From Fasciola hepatica (lineage: Eukaryota > Platyhelminthes > Trematoda > Plagiorchiida > Fasciolidae): 64,000 bases of DNA. Where the stretch lies: positions 10,186,001-10,250,000 of the forward strand of contig CANUEZ040000179.1 in NCBI GenBank assembly GCA_948099385.1. Direction: 5' to 3'. A program made the translations under genes and the position numbers. The notes under the pieces are model-generated. The model did not search any database and was not told where the DNA came from. It saw only the letters and a list, made by a program, of their open reading frames with translations. Below, one piece after another: positions 1 to 12,399 of this stretch; within the stretch, counting starts at the first letter, position 1; every line of letters starts with the position of its first letter.

Positions 1-1095
1 CATACCTTCTCGGCAAAGAGCACTGAATAGCCCTGTTTGGTCAACTGAATCGAAGGCGACTTTCAAGTGGAAGAAAACCATGAGTGTCGGTCGACTGTGT
101 GTGTGAGGCACCTCGAATAATCGGAGAAGAGTAAAATCTGGTCGATACATCATCGACTTGAGTGGAATCCGGCCTGCTGTTCGCTGGAGGAACGCCAGCG
201 AACTAGTGTTAGATGACGCCGCAAAATCGACTCCAATACCTTGGTGACCATTGGAATCCAGTTAACCACACGATGATAACTGCAATCATTTCTTGTTCCC
301 TTCTAAAGACGGGAACAATCAATGATTCGCTCCATCCCAAAGGATTACATTCCTCTTTCCAAGAGTCACGAATCACGATGGTTCGCGAATTTGCCGGTGC
401 ATCCTGTATTAATCACAATGAACAGGACTGATAGGACGTATTGAAATCGCCCCAACCCGGAACTACGTGAACAAAAGCAGCGAGATCAAGGCTGTAAAAC
501 AGCGCGTTTATTGTATTGCAGAACTGTTCTCTATAAATATGTTAAGTCAGAGAAGAAAATTGGTAAACTAAAAGGTAACCAGTCATAAGGATCTTTTATC
601 GTACCTGGCCTTCACGATCCAGATAGGTTGAGGCTCATCCGCGTGTGTGGTTACGAAGCTATACCTGGTAGTGTCACGTGTGACAGCTGCTGAATCAACA
701 CAATCCCTACCTAACTTGAAAAGAATTGGAGGCAGTCAGTCGGGACCGGCGGCTTTCCCTCACTTCCTATGGGGGCTCAAGGGATACCCCTCCCCCCCCC
801 CTCAAAAGAAAAAAAGGAATCCCCGTTGTCAACACAGAAGTAACTATATTAGCGCACGGTCAGCTAAACTGTTACTTCGAGTAACCGGCCCAAAGGTTGA
901 GCGTTTGCTCTTTGCTATCGTCTCACTGATAGAGGTTCGTCGTCCACTTGAGTCGCGAATAAGTTTCAGCAGTATCTGACTGTCAGCTGAAGCATCTGCT
1001 ACTCCCATTTCTTCAGCTACCTTGACACACCAATTTTCGCGATCATTCTTAAGGCCTTTGCAGATTTTTTCATATCTCATTAACCTCCTCACAGT
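1..1095 (-). pseudogene. RTE-type LINE linker and reverse transcriptase, truncated by window edge
   Basis: This continues the endonuclease remnant. Minus-strand 1092-845 encodes LKNDRENWCVKVAEEMG and a following S-E-T motif, typical of the linker between endonuclease and reverse transcriptase in RTE-like elements. At 760-715 comes GKAAGPD, the 'GPDGLPPALF' segment. Reverse transcriptase reappears at 380-240 with SWKEE and SLIVPVF, then at 190-130 with QAGFHSSRCCIDQI, and at the window edge with VAFDSVDQT (motif A, 'AAFDSVDR'). Several frames are used, so this is a pseudogene. The stretch 425-715 is a foreign repeat (family F) inserted between the GPD segment and the SW segment. The rest of the reverse transcriptase lies outside the window. 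Confidence 0.75.
425..715 (+). repeat. Dispersed repeat family F, copy 1 (inside LINE)
   Basis: About 290 bp starting near GGACTGATAG and ending near GCTGCTGAATCAACACAAT. It contains the hallmark ATAAATATGT and 'AACCA.TCATA' segments shared with copies at 3605-3850, 10140-10385, 12070-12325 and 26800-27005. It interrupts a LINE coding frame, so it was mobile. Ends roughly like TG...CA make a solo LTR possible, but this is not shown. Confidence 0.6.
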
Positions 1096-1319
1096 TCGAG
1101 AGATGACGTTTTTTCTCCATTAAACTCAACGAATCTTGTGAAATTCAGTGTTTTTGGTGGACATCGGATCTAGGACCACAGGCGAAGCCTGCTGCCACGT
1201 GCATCGCCTGTTTCATATGGGCCCAATGATCATCCACATTACTGTTCGTCGCAGTTCCTAGCTCATGTGCTAACCTCTGTTCATACCTGCTGCGAACTTC
1301 TGGATCACTCAAACGTTGA

Positions 1320-2090
1320 ACGGCTAACCGGGCCTGTGGTCTGCTTCGACGACCATGGAACTAGTGAGATAATCGGACTAACACTAATACATGGTCCGAC
1401 TCTACGTACACGGACCAGAAGGATCTACAGTTTTGAACAGAACTGCGCCACCGGTAGCTTACTGCGATAAGATCGATCTGGCTTAGGGTACCTGTAGAGT
1501 TAGAGCTCCATGTCGCTGTGCGACGCGAGCTGTGTCGGAAGTTCCTGCTAGACAGGAATAACCGATTGTCTGCAAAAAAGGAGAAGTCCATCCCTTTTAT
1601 CTGTACGCTTATCGGATGAGGCACAACGCCCACCTAAACAGACTTCTGACACATTAAGTTTACCAAATAGAGTATCAAAATTACTTGCTGGCACTACAAA
1701 GTCAGAGCCTTTGTTCCTGCGAACGACAGTGGCGAGTTGATCGTAGAACTCATCATTGTGCGTGTCAGAGATGCAGCCCGTCGGGACGTATGCTGAGATT
1801 GCAAACAACTGCTCTTAGCACAACTATCCTTTCGAACACCGACTGACCCATGGAGTCTTACAGCACACAACCGACTGTTAACAGAGATCCAGTCTAAAAG
1901 GGTAGTCTCAGCCTTCTCAGTCAAGACTATTCCTACACCACACTGGCCCACAGCTCGAGCTGCTTCGTCTCCTGAAGTGCGCAGAAAATACCTCGATGAG
2001 ATACCAGGAGCAGTTAGTTGAATTGCACTGATCGAATCCTGCATACGCGTTTCACTTAAGCAGCAGACATTAATCTTCAACGAATCTATT
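1320..2090 (-). pseudogene. RTE-type LINE endonuclease domain, broken
   Basis: Apurinic-like endonuclease (EEP fold) region of a non-LTR retrotransposon, which in intact elements nicks target DNA to prime reverse transcription. Three minus-strand frames follow one another. The first (from 2080) has CCLSETRMQDS, the conserved 'xLSETR' strand, and later LLDWISVNSRLCAVRL. The second (from 1808) has FAISAYVPTG, the 'VVxAYAPT' motif. The third (from 1633) has NFRHSSRRTATW, QIDLIAVSYRW and the terminal ESDHVLV, matching the catalytic SDH motif. The frame changes near 1800 and 1620 show it is dead. The next part of the same element lies just downstream on the minus strand (1095 down to 1). Family resemblance is to the RTE-like LINEs common in flatworms, judged from memory of motif order rather than a search. 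Confidence 0.8.
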
Positions 2091-2094
2091 GTGA

Positions 2095-3600
2095 GCGCTA
2101 GGCATGCCTGCTGACCGGCCTACATGAGAATACACACATTAAAGGAGACGAGGTTCAGAGGCTGACGAGGCTAAGGAAAATGTGAGTTATAAGACAGAGG
2201 ATTATTCCCGACATTATTTGACTTTGAACCGTTGTGAGTATTGGGCGTGTTATCACCGGGATCATTTTGGGTAGGCTAAGAGGAAGATGAGAGATGGTTC
2301 GGGATAGAAGACAAAGGTTGGATAAAAGAGAGGGAACTCTGAGCAGTAACCCACTTATCACAACCCACCCTGCTCGATGCAATGGGTAGCGTGGTCCTGA
2401 TTATCTTGCGCAACAACCGATGCAGTATGGAATTCTTTATATTCGTGCAGTCCCGTGTGAGGTTTTGGATAGGTACTGTTAGGATATCTAGTCGCAACGC
2501 AGGAGAAAGATCACGGTTCTCAAACAAAGCCTTTAGTTCTAACGAGAACCTATCCGCAAGCAGCGGGATGGCTTAGTGGAAGCCCATTTTCTTGGATCAA
2601 TTATTCTTTCACAGATTTTACCGACTCAGTTGCCAGCCCAAATCGACCCCCAGCCTGGAGAACCAGGAGACTGAAATTTGTCTGTCTTCTACCCACTGAC
2701 TTGTCAGGCATGACTGAAACTTCGGTTTGAGGTAAGCCATCCTGTATAGCTCGTTGGGTAGCTGAGGAAGCAAGCCATCACATCACGTCAAGGTGCAGTC
2801 TCGTTGCTGAGGGTATGTATATATAACATTGTGCAATACTATTGTCGTACAATTCTTCAACTTGGTCTTTTTTATATTTCAATGAGTGTAGTTCCTGGCT
2901 ACACGGCTTTCGATAAATTCTATTAGTACAAATATTTTGAATGAACCAGAAACCTTGTTGAGTAAATGAACCACGACAAGGGGCTATAACCTTATTTAGT
3001 GGTTGGCCACTTTCATCACGTCACAGTGCTCTCTAGATGTTTAAGTGACGCTTTGAAAAGGATCCCGCTAACTCGGAGAAAACAACCATCACATCCCCGA
3101 GCGCTGCCAGTGATCGCCCACAACCGCTTGTTTAGTGAGCCTTGTCCCATCTTTTCATGGTTAGTCGCGAATTTGGCGCACATTTCCCCATCCGCGAACT
3201 GCGGTCTCCTATGGTAGCACAGAGCTCTGCTCGTTGGCATCTCAACAGCCGAAAAGTCCAGAATGCGATGGATACACGATAAAGTGCTCATGTGGATGCT
3301 TCGTCAAGTTTCCGTTTAGACTTTAAATATCGTACTGTCCAGTCGACATGACGTATCCCGCGACAAAAGTTTCCAACTCCCAATCACCATTTTGGTGATT
3401 TTAATTGCTCCGATATTTTTCTCTTGAACCAGGCAATATGAGGTACCAGTCAAAAATAACCCGGGAAGTGTAGGGGGATTTAACCAAGGCAAACGTTTTT
3501 AATCCTCAAACGTTGTGTCCGGTCACGTTTGCCCGAATTTGTTTGCAGCTCCAAATTCTCCCGGAGAACCTCGACGCGCATACTTGGACGGGAGAGAGTG
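2095..3600. other. No recognisable gene
   Basis: Short frames only, in conflicting directions. I see no transposon motif, tRNA-like box or long simple repeat here. Confidence 0.5.
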
Positions 3601-3604
3601 GATA

Positions 3605-3850
3605 CAGATACTAGAAATGTTAACTGAGAGGACGTAGCGAACTCGCTCCTAGCGGGAACTAGGCACACCGACAAAAGTGAGAAGATCGATGTTGTGGAAC
3701 CACACGTTAATTTTATTGCAGAGTTGTTTTACATAAATATGTAACATAAAAGGAAATAATTGGTGGATTGCAGGCTAACCAATCATAGCCTGCGTTTGTA
3801 ATCCCTTTTCACCACGATTCTCGGTGCATGAGACCGTACCCGGTCTCCTG
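3605..3850 (+). repeat. Dispersed repeat family F, copy 2
   Basis: Shares with copy 1 the order GATCGATGTTGTGGAACCAC, ATAAATATGTAACAT, GGCTAACCAATCATAG and TTCACCACGATTC. The 3' part after about 3850 is lost. Confidence 0.55.
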
Positions 3851-4590
3851 AAGTGCCTTTCAAATTATCGGAGGATGGTTTCCGAAGTGAGAATGAATTA
3901 AACCTATGGTGAGACATTTTGGTCCTTTCACAGAACACCGTACAAGATTTCATCTCGAATTAAACTGTATTTCAAGATCGTCGGAGTACGATTAACTGTC
4001 CAAAAGGGTATCATTTAAAGTGAAGTAAAACTTTAATCAAATAGAGAGTACCGTATTTCAGTTTTTTAAGCACTAGAGGAATACTCGGTTAAATTCATAA
4101 TAGTGGAAATTATAGACGATCAGAAGTCCATGACTTAACGAAAAGTCCTCACGACTGGTGTTGCCCTACCTAAAGCTATCATGACCGACCAGGTAGGTTC
4201 TCCTCTAGTCGCTGGAAAAGATTTCGCAGACTAAGCTGTTATTGAACAATAAAATTTTAATATAACATTTCTTATGGTGCATCGATTTTTCAATAAACTC
4301 CGAACCGATCTTGGTTCTAACAAATTAAAATCCAACTAGCATCTTGCAAAAAAACCTATCCACACTCGTCGAAACTAAAGTACGACTTCTGAATAGCCTG
4401 TTCATAGACACAGCTCAAGGTAGCAAGAACTCCTATGAGGTATGAAACGCCCCAAAGCAGTTGTGCCATACAAAGCCAACAATGAGTCTAAACGTTGAAG
4501 ATGTGAATCGCCAGTTCACCGTCAACTCCAGCGCATGGTAACCTCGTCCATATTTTGACTCCCTTGAGTCGTCCAGTCCTTAGAATTCTA
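3851..4590. other. No recognisable gene
   Basis: AT-rich unique-looking sequence. It may include decayed 5' parts of the LINE that follows, but no motif supports that. Confidence 0.4.
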
Positions 4591-4599
4591 CAATAAGTC

Positions 4600-6050
4600 A
4601 AAATCTATTTGTTTTGATGTCCCAACTTGTTATCTCCGGTGTTACTAAAAGCCAGCTTTTTTGAATTCACGTCCCCTTTGACTAATCTATCTAATCTTTG
4701 TATTGATCCTGTATGATTCGTATGAATCAAACCCGCATCCAAAAAATGATCCAACAAATATAGCCCGATAGCCCGCACATCTGATTTGCTTAAACTATTT
4801 GAGGATGTACTGTTCCACCGCATGATTCCCCAGTTGCTCTGTCCGAACCCTAAACAATCTGTCTACAAACCCACTCTGTCATTCCTTGATACCGTTGGTT
4901 ACTTTGTTACCCCTATTTGTTCTGGTCCTAATCACGGTGGCCGTACTGAAGGGCTCATTCGTCTTCACTACGCAAACGCGTTTGGTTCTCTACGTCGTGT
5001 AACACTCCTGCGTATTCTACATGATAATTGAGTAGTTTAAAAAACGTTCATGACTATTTTCTCAATCGCGTACAGTTCACTTCTTGCGGTAACAGACACT
5101 CCTCATCTCGTTAGCTTTACTCAGGTGTTTTCAGGGTGCTATTCTATAAATAAGCTACGTACAAATGCACTGATGATGTTACCTCGACTGGTAATGAAAC
5201 GTTTGCGATCTAAAAGCCAGGCTCAGCCATCAGAACATCATAGCAACTAACAACTTGAGCCAAAACCATCACAAATATCTGAAACTATTGAATAAGCTAC
5301 CCAATTCCAGGTAATATCACTGGATTGAAATACGCCAATGATGTTGTACTTGGACGACCGTATGATGATAACGAAAGTTTGGGTTTCCTTCAAAGCTTTT
5401 TGAAAGCACTTTGTTACTGGTCCACTTCCCAATTTCTTTACCTTGACTTCTTAAAACGCGTTGAAGTACCCTTTAAACTTCGATTTGGAAAAAGCAACCA
5501 AACTCCCTTTAGTAACATCCCACACTCTTCCTTTGATAACCAACATTGAAAACCAACCTAAAGCTTTTTCCTTTCGTAACCCAGATGTTATACTGACTCA
5601 CAACCCTTATTGGATTAGTCAAGTTCTAAATAGTGCTCAATAAATTCAAAAAGCTTTCATCTTTTATTGTTCAAACTATGAAAACTTCAGAAGTCTCATC
5701 CCCTTGTACTTCAATTTGAAACCTGTTGCAGTCTCTCCCTCACTGGTTCTGCCATTTCCCGGTGATTTCTCCTGGTCGAAAAGAAATTTCGATCTTATCA
5801 CGAAGTTTCTGAAATTTTTCTCTCGTTATGGTAACATTTCCAGAAATATTCTCACTGACTTCATCATTAGCAAGCTTTTTTATATTTGCAACAGATTCAC
5901 TCATAGGTTCTTATCTGACACCAATCATTACCTTCTTTGCGCAATCTCTGAAGTCGTCCTTATTCTTCCACTCTCTCGAAATTCAGAACAGTTCCTTCAA
6001 ACATGTCTACATATAGAAACAGGCTCATCTATTAGCTTGTCTGCCCTACC
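4600..6050 (+). pseudogene. CR1/jockey-like LINE reverse transcriptase, 5'-truncated
   Basis: Reverse transcriptase remnant in the plus direction. From 4786 the frame reads LLCPNPKQSVYKP (motif 'NPKQFAY') followed by VGYFVTPIC. At 5325 a second frame carries FKYAND-type MKYANDVVLG, the catalytic 'YADD' with the first Asp changed to Asn. The frame at 5461 continues with LPLVTSHTLPLI. The frame from 5704 gives the thumb and tail region with LITKFLKFFSRYGNISRNIL, then FTHRFLSDTNHYL, a motif order known from flatworm non-LTR elements. Frames at 4786, 5461 and 5704 share one phase while 5325 does not, so frameshifts exist. Nothing upstream looks like an endonuclease, consistent with 5' truncation during integration. 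The end near 6050 is approximate. Confidence 0.7.
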
Positions 6051-6780
6051 AGTAGATCATGACCAAGTAATCAGTGATCAAACACTATTTACCTTCGTTG
6101 CTATTCTAAGCGTATGTACAGCCTCGGTTCACTTCTACACCATCGTCTTTACATTCCAATTAAGCCGTACACTATTTTCTTTCGGATTTTATTGTGACTC
6201 ATCTACGTGCTTAAAGTTTAGCCTTCCTCGGTTGCGTAAAAGCTTTTTTGGAATTGATTTGATTGATTAATCTGATCTTTGCCCCCGTTTTAGGCAAACC
6301 GGCAAACGGAAAACTCTGCTCATGTTGTGAACAAGGCAGCTCCTCATCGAACTGGGGATTCGTGGTCTGGGTTTTTTTGAGCCAAGAAGTAATCCGGTCC
6401 TTCAAATACATTTTCCGAGAACGTCTCTCAGACTGTGTAATCGATAGAGTTAGAAAACCAAATACGGGGAAAAATTGTACGGCCAGTTTGATGTTTTAAA
6501 AGCTATGCACACTACTTGATACACTTGGACATTAGCAAGGAATTTCACAAGATGCTGCTCACCACAATGGAAGCAGACTAAAGGTCCCAGAAATCTCACG
6601 CGGTTTCTTCGGTGCACTTACCAACTGTGCTACAGTTGACAATTTTCTTCTCATATGAAAGATACAGCAATCTGACCGGGGCATCAATGAGGTAATGTTA
6701 GAATTATTCAGTGAATTTTATGCTTTTGTTTAAATTTTGGGATCAACAGATGTGGAGGCATATTAAACGACGGAAGTGAG
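6051..6780. other. No recognisable gene
   Basis: Frames continue past the LINE tail but lose similarity to reverse transcriptases. No other element was recognised. Confidence 0.4.
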
Positions 6781-6784
6781 CTGA

Positions 6785-7390
6785 AAAGGAAGTTCAGAGT
6801 CTTTAGGACTGACACGAGCACTTCCCGGCATAGCTTAACTAGCCCTTAATTGCCCTCTCTGATATTTCTTCCGGCACAAACTTCACGGTCTGTTTTGACA
6901 AATCCGCCTACTGAGGAAGAAATCTGCAAGAAAATCCTTAGGAGGTTACAAAGCGCCGAGCTTCGGTGGCCTTCCTCCAACCCTGTTTAATTACAGTGCA
7001 GTGCAGCTTGTTAGAGAACTTCATATTTTCTTCCCAAAGGCTTGGAGTTCCGAAGCCATCCCCTCGCTGGGGGATCGATTATCGTCCCCACCTACAAGAA
7101 GGGCTCACTCAGCGACCCAAGTGACCATAGTGGTGTAAGCCTTATCCCCGTAGTGTTGAAGCAGCCAGCGTCCATGGTACTTCTCAGCTTATACCGCAAT
7201 CGAGTAGAACAGACTGATGAGACTCAGACTGGCTTTTGCTCTGGTCACGGATGCATCGATCAAATTATCCTTGACAGTGGTTAGTGTGCCGTGTTTCTCG
7301 ACACTTGCGCGGCCTTCGAGGAACATGGATGGGAAGCAGCGGGGACAGAAATCCTTTTCATCAGTCCTCATTGCGCACGTTATCTGTTAG
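6785..7390 (+). pseudogene. RTE-type LINE reverse transcriptase fragment
   Basis: Plus-strand fragment of the same broad LINE type as at the window start. At about 6885-6960 it encodes PPTEEEICKKILRRL, the conserved segment before the polymerase. The frame from 7042 carries SIIVPTYKKGS, SGVSLIPVVLK and TGFCSGHGCIDQI, matching 'VPIFKKG', 'GISLIPV' and 'AGFRPGRGCIDQI'. Around 7290-7330 another frame has VFLDTCAAFEEHG, a worn motif A in which the following Asp of 'AAFDSVD' is lost. Frameshifts and the missing catalytic loop make it non-functional. It stops near 7400, just before a hammerhead-carrying D repeat. Confidence 0.72.
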
Positions 7391-7499
7391 ACTAACCAAG
7401 GATGGTAGTAATTGTGGCTCACTTGATGCTCTCGGTACACAACGCTGGAGCGTTTCGGTCACATATAGATCAACTTATTTAAAAAAACACTTTCATTTT

Positions 7500-7765
7500 C
7501 AAAATAATCTAATTTGTGCATCAGGAGTCCGAGTGGATGCTCCTCTCCGAAGCGTCCGTCTGAGGAACCACAACTGTGTTGCACAATTGGGTTGTTGTGA
7601 AAAACCAATTACAGCTTATGCAGATATCCGAAGGAATGGATGGACAGAGAAGTACCGGATACGCATAACTGATGAGCTGTAATAACAGCGAAACCGGTCG
7701 TGAGTATCTGATAACTTTTGTTCACCCGTTTTCGAATACTACTTACTTCAGAAAGGTTCTCATTT
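7500..7765 (+). repeat. Repeat family D unit with hammerhead ribozyme
   Basis: The 5' module at 7503-7560 (AATCTAATTTG... GAGTGGATGCTC) matches the 5' module at 51381-51437. It is followed by GAGAAGTACCGGATACGCAT and the hammerhead core at 7669-7699. The 3' end resembles the ACTACTTACT segment at 51560-51572. Confidence 0.6.
7653..7712 (+). ncRNA. Hammerhead ribozyme (type I fold), D family copy H3
   Basis: The self-cleaving core is visible. CTGATGA lies at 7669-7675, helix II is GCTG (7676-7679) pairing with CAGC (7686-7689) over the loop TAATAA, and GAAA is at 7690-7693. Helix III is the minimal A-CCGG-U, followed by C at 7699, giving a GUC cleavage site before 7700. Compared with 51.49 kb, helix II has a G-C to U-A pair change on both strands, a compensatory substitution. 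Helix I is weakened because the base before CTGATGA is A facing G. Confidence 0.75.
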
Positions 7766-10135
7766 TCAGCAGTGCGCATTTTTTTGTAATGGGAATTAGG
7801 GAAATTACCTGTGGATTTTCCACTTTCTACACCCGTCCGGCTACTCTTACCATCAGCCAGATCTACTTATCTGTGTCAAAGTGTTCTTTGAAACCAGTAC
7901 ATTTGTGTGTTGTTCGTCCCAGTCGGAAGCGACCGACGAGGCTATGGCAGCGAATAAATTCAGAACAGTATTTGCGTTTTAATGGAATGGTGGTTCCATA
8001 CCATTGGGTATGCGATTGCGACACTCGCGTCTGATTGGACATACCATGATAGCTCAGCTGATACAGCAACTACTTTGTGAAAGGAAGGTTACCAGTTCTG
8101 TTCCGTCTCCGAGAGTGGAATTTTGGATACCAAAGAACACAGGTGAACCGCCCATCAGCTACTTCATTCTGGCTCTGCTCGTCACCAATAAGTTCTACTA
8201 ATCTGGAGAAATAGCCAAATAGTTTGAAATTTATTCATACTTTCTGTCTGTCTATCTGTCTCAGTCAATCAGTCTGTCATTCTGCTTGTTTGTTTCTCTA
8301 TCTATTGGTATGTATATAGGTATGCATGTATGTTTGTATGTCTGAGGCTTGAACCTGGAATGAAAGATTACGAATTGAACATCTTAATACCTGACCACTC
8401 TGTCGGCTTCTCATTGGACTACTGAACTTCAGAGATGCGTGATATAACTCCATTTTTCACTGTTTTTTCCAAAGAGAACCAACTGCTGATCATAGCGCAA
8501 TCTACCTTGTGATGGATGGCTTCTCGTATTGTGTCCACTAAAATAAATTGTGACGGTAACTGTGCACACTCAGAACTGTGAAAACCTGAATCACGAGTGC
8601 GAATATTGATCTTTGTATTTACCATACATATCCGTTAACAAAAATACAAAACGATACTTGGCCCCACTGATAAGCTACATACCGGCCAATCAAGTAGCGA
8701 CCCGGCTTTATCAGGCTGCTATGACTACCATGTTCCGCCTGATTCTGATCGGTTGCTTCGCGAGTTAGACACAAGAATATGGAACACCAAGCTGCTTGTG
8801 TAAGCTACAAAATCACCACAAAGAGGCACGCAGTTAAAACCAAGCAATAAAGTAAACTGTGGGAAAATCCATCCAAAATGGTGTTTGTAAAAATTATGAA
8901 AGTGATTTCACCGAAATGACTTTCTTTTATTTATTTATTCATATTTTGGAGGGGCTGGGTCGGTTATCGATTCACTAAACTTGTGTTCCACCTATTCCGA
9001 ATGGTTGGATGAGAACGAAGACTGAGTTACTATTTAGTTCTTTGGATACGTTGGTTAATCACAATCTTTTGCACAATAATGAAACACACTAGACGAGAGA
9101 GCAGTCTTAAGAAAATCAGATGAATCAGCGAACCATTTCTGAATGAAATCAAAGGTAATGGAGATGAAATGTCGTACTGATTAACGAGTTTAACGATCCA
9201 GTTGATTGATCAGTTCGCTTCCTTTCAAGCACACTTGGATGATGAATGTGTCTTACACGTGAGTTGCACATACTCCATGGTGAAACAATCTCTCTTTGTA
9301 GTGAGTTGCGTCAATGGTCTTCTCTCTCTCTTCTAAACCGGATTGAGAATTTCTGCCTTACCTTTGTAAAAAAAAAGTGAAGGACCCCCATTCGCACGAC
9401 TTCAAAAGCAAACGTCAAGGCCGGAATTTTTAATTTCATGCATGATGAGTTGCGGCAATGTCGGTGCATTTTTATCAGATAAATCTTATTGCATAGTTTG
9501 GGTTTTGTGGTATACACTCACTAACATAAAAGAGTAAATTTTGAATGACTGGTTTTCTGGCGCACAAATCACTGTTACTGATGATGCCGCTGCTGATGAC
9601 AATGATGTTGTTAATGTTGTTGTATTTGTGGTTACTGACTGAGCTCAGTAAACAGGAATTTCAGCAAATGACTGCGGAACCTGGTTGAATTTGTCCACAA
9701 AAAGTAGCGAATGAATTCAGGCTGACGACGCAATAGAAGTCGACGACATCTAGTGGCGCCCACCGAAGTTTAGACGGAGATACCGTTCAGTTTTATTAGT
9801 TCCGCAATGCAAACTAAAATTGTTCATTCAATTACTCCGCGCTGATGCTTTTTGTGGTTCCTCTCACACTGACTGTTTCTTTAAGCCGAAAGAGTCGTCG
9901 CCTCACTTTTGTTTGGTTCCAATAATTCGACCGTCAAACGGTGGTAATAGCCCTTGTGCGTGGTTTCGCTTATCTGATAGCCACTGGTGTGAACCACCCC
10001 GCTCTCCGTAAAGCATGATATGTCATAATTAATATCCGGTAACGTACTCAAGCATACATGACCCACGCCACTACTAGATCTGGGCAAATTTTGTGCACCC
10101 TTCGCAGTGCTCGGATTGAGAGAACGCATATAAAT
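7766..10135. other. No recognisable gene; one tetranucleotide-rich patch
   Basis: Only short frames. 8241-8345 is a degenerate TCTG/TATC then TATG/TGTA tetranucleotide tract. 9576-9630 is a degenerate GAT/GTT trinucleotide patch. Confidence 0.45.
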
Positions 10136-10139
10136 CTGT

Positions 10140-10385
10140 GCCCACTGACATGGCAAGAAGATCAATGGTGCACCACCGCATACTGATTTTACTCCAGAAA
10201 TGATTTCTCCAAATGTATAACATCAAAGGGATTAATAATTGGTAGATCGCATATTAACCATTCATAGCGAGCTTTTGTCGTACCCGTTCACTGTGATTCC
10301 GTTACTCTAGCGCTTCTCGTCATGTGTCCACGAAGCTATGCTGGGTCGTTTCCTGTGCAACGCCTACTGAATCACCACAATTCGA
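10140..10385 (+). repeat. Dispersed repeat family F, copy 3
   Basis: Contains AATTGGTAGATCGCATATTA, ACCATTCATAGCGAGC, TGTCCACGAAGCTAT and ends CTACTGAATCACCACAAT, in the same order as copies 1 and 4. Its 5' part is worn. Confidence 0.55.
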
Positions 10386-10389
10386 TGCT

Positions 10390-12065
10390 TACAACTTTTG
10401 ACACAACCTCGCCTTCATGGCTGTCTGAACACCGAAGCAATTCATCCCTACAAAAAATGAGTGAATCTCCGGACGGAGTCTCAGTCTGTGTCCAAAGGTT
10501 TGAGAGGCTCTCTGTGGATAAGGTTGGAAATTGCATTGTACCGTATTTTTATTGTTGTATTGTATAGTACTTAGGACTTCAACAAGTTAAAACTCATATT
10601 TCAGCCACAAGGAGAAACATCGATCATTGTCACCTTAAAATAAGCTCAAGAAGTAAATACGGCAGAAAAAAACTGGTTCAGCCCTCGAGGTTCATGCCAA
10701 GTGTCTCAGTGATTCTCACCTTGTTTACCAGAACAAGTACCAAATAAGGCACCGTAGAGTATCGCAAGATATTTATACAGGAAGGGTAAGTCTAAATGCA
10801 GAACGCCGAAAGAGATGCGAACGAAATCCGGATAAGTCGTTGTAAAAGGGATGGATGGGGTCCGTTAGAGTCTCCATGTCGAAATTTCCACAGGTTATGC
10901 TGTACAAATGGCGAAATTTTGATATAAGAGAGCCTAAGTGAGCCAAATAAACATGACTGAAAAAGCCAAACAACAAAGTATTGTGGTGCAGTTTTTCTTA
11001 AGTACACCAGGACGGATTACAAGAAAGCAGTAGAGTAAGACTGAGAGAATACATTGGTAGATAAAACAAATAGATACCGTTTGTTTAACTTCAAACTGCC
11101 TTCCTCTGTGAATTTGAAAACATTCTATGCTGTTTTGTACCCAGATCAGAATAATTGAAGACCACTGTGGATTAGAGCTGATTGTAACGCCCAAGTATTT
11201 GACCGAGTCAGCTCTGGATACGAGAACATTTTTGATAATCTATTGCTCACTGGGCCAGATAAAAGAGAAACGGAGAAAGTAGACTCACAATATCTAGAAC
11301 CATTGAGATGTAGGTCAGAATGGGATAAGAATAATTCCGAATATTGTGTAAATCCTTGGAAAAAGAGGTCAAGTCTGGTTGAGCGGAGATTAACTGACAG
11401 AGAACCACGTCATAAGCATACGTATAAGAGCTTGAAGGTGGTGCAGCAGTGAGGTTGCTGATGTACGTAGTTAAAAGATAGTTTTAAAAGGACGCATACT
11501 GGAGAACACCAGATTTGTTCAATAATAGACTAGATAATCTTGAACCAACTTCAGTATTTTGAGTCTTCCATCAATGGGGGTAAAGAAGTGGGACAGGCAA
11601 ACAATTATAAAATTCTACAGTTCTAAGGTAGAGGAATAGTCGAAGAAGATATAATGAACAGATTCCACGGAAATATTCGAGTTCTTTGAGATAAAATCGC
11701 AAATTGAACCAACTGATAACTATTAACATCATCAACGGATAACTTTGGGCTGAAAAACTGTCACGTACAAAAGTGAAAGGAATTGGATTCATTAACACTG
11801 TAGGCGAAGACGTTTGAAAATAAGAGTCAATATGATGACATTCATCTCCTCCTCACTTGATTCCTCTTTTATATATCGGTTCGATCCTTCCCCGCCAGAC
11901 AGCCGTTAAGAGTCCTTAGAAGTTCCGATCAACCCATTTAGAATAACGACTACTTGAGCTTGTGAACATGAATCTTCGGGAATGAGCGATACTATCTGGA
12001 TGAATATCAATCCTATTATCGATTGTGAGTCATGGATTCGTATAGAGTAATTGGGCTAGTGTATC
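10390..12065. other. No recognisable gene
   Basis: Overlapping short frames on both strands with no domain or repeat signature that I can identify. Confidence 0.4.
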
Positions 12066-12069
12066 ATTT

Positions 12070-12325
12070 GCAATAATTGGGACTGATAGAAAGTACTAAA
12101 ATCATCTCAACCCGAAAACACTTAAGCCGAAATAGCAAGAAAGTCAACGTTGCGGAATGGCAAGTGAATAATTGGGAGACCACAAGTTATCCAATGGCAG
12201 TGAGCCTTTTTTGTACTTGCATTTTGTGATTCTGACTGGTTGGAGCCCCTCGGACTATGTAACCACAAAGTTGTACCGGGAAGTCTCGCGTATGATAGCT
12301 GCTGAATCACCACTCACGCCCACCC
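12070..12325 (+). repeat. Dispersed repeat family F, copy 4
   Basis: Begins GGGACTGATAGAAAGTACTA and ends with GCTGCTGAATCACCACT, just before a C-rich low-complexity patch (12320-12355). Copy 1 also lies upstream of a C-run. Confidence 0.55.
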
Positions 12326-12399
12326 ACCCCCCACCCCCCTCCCCCACTCCTCAAGAGCTCATCGTCAACCTGGATCGTCTGTCCTACTGATCTTCGAAC

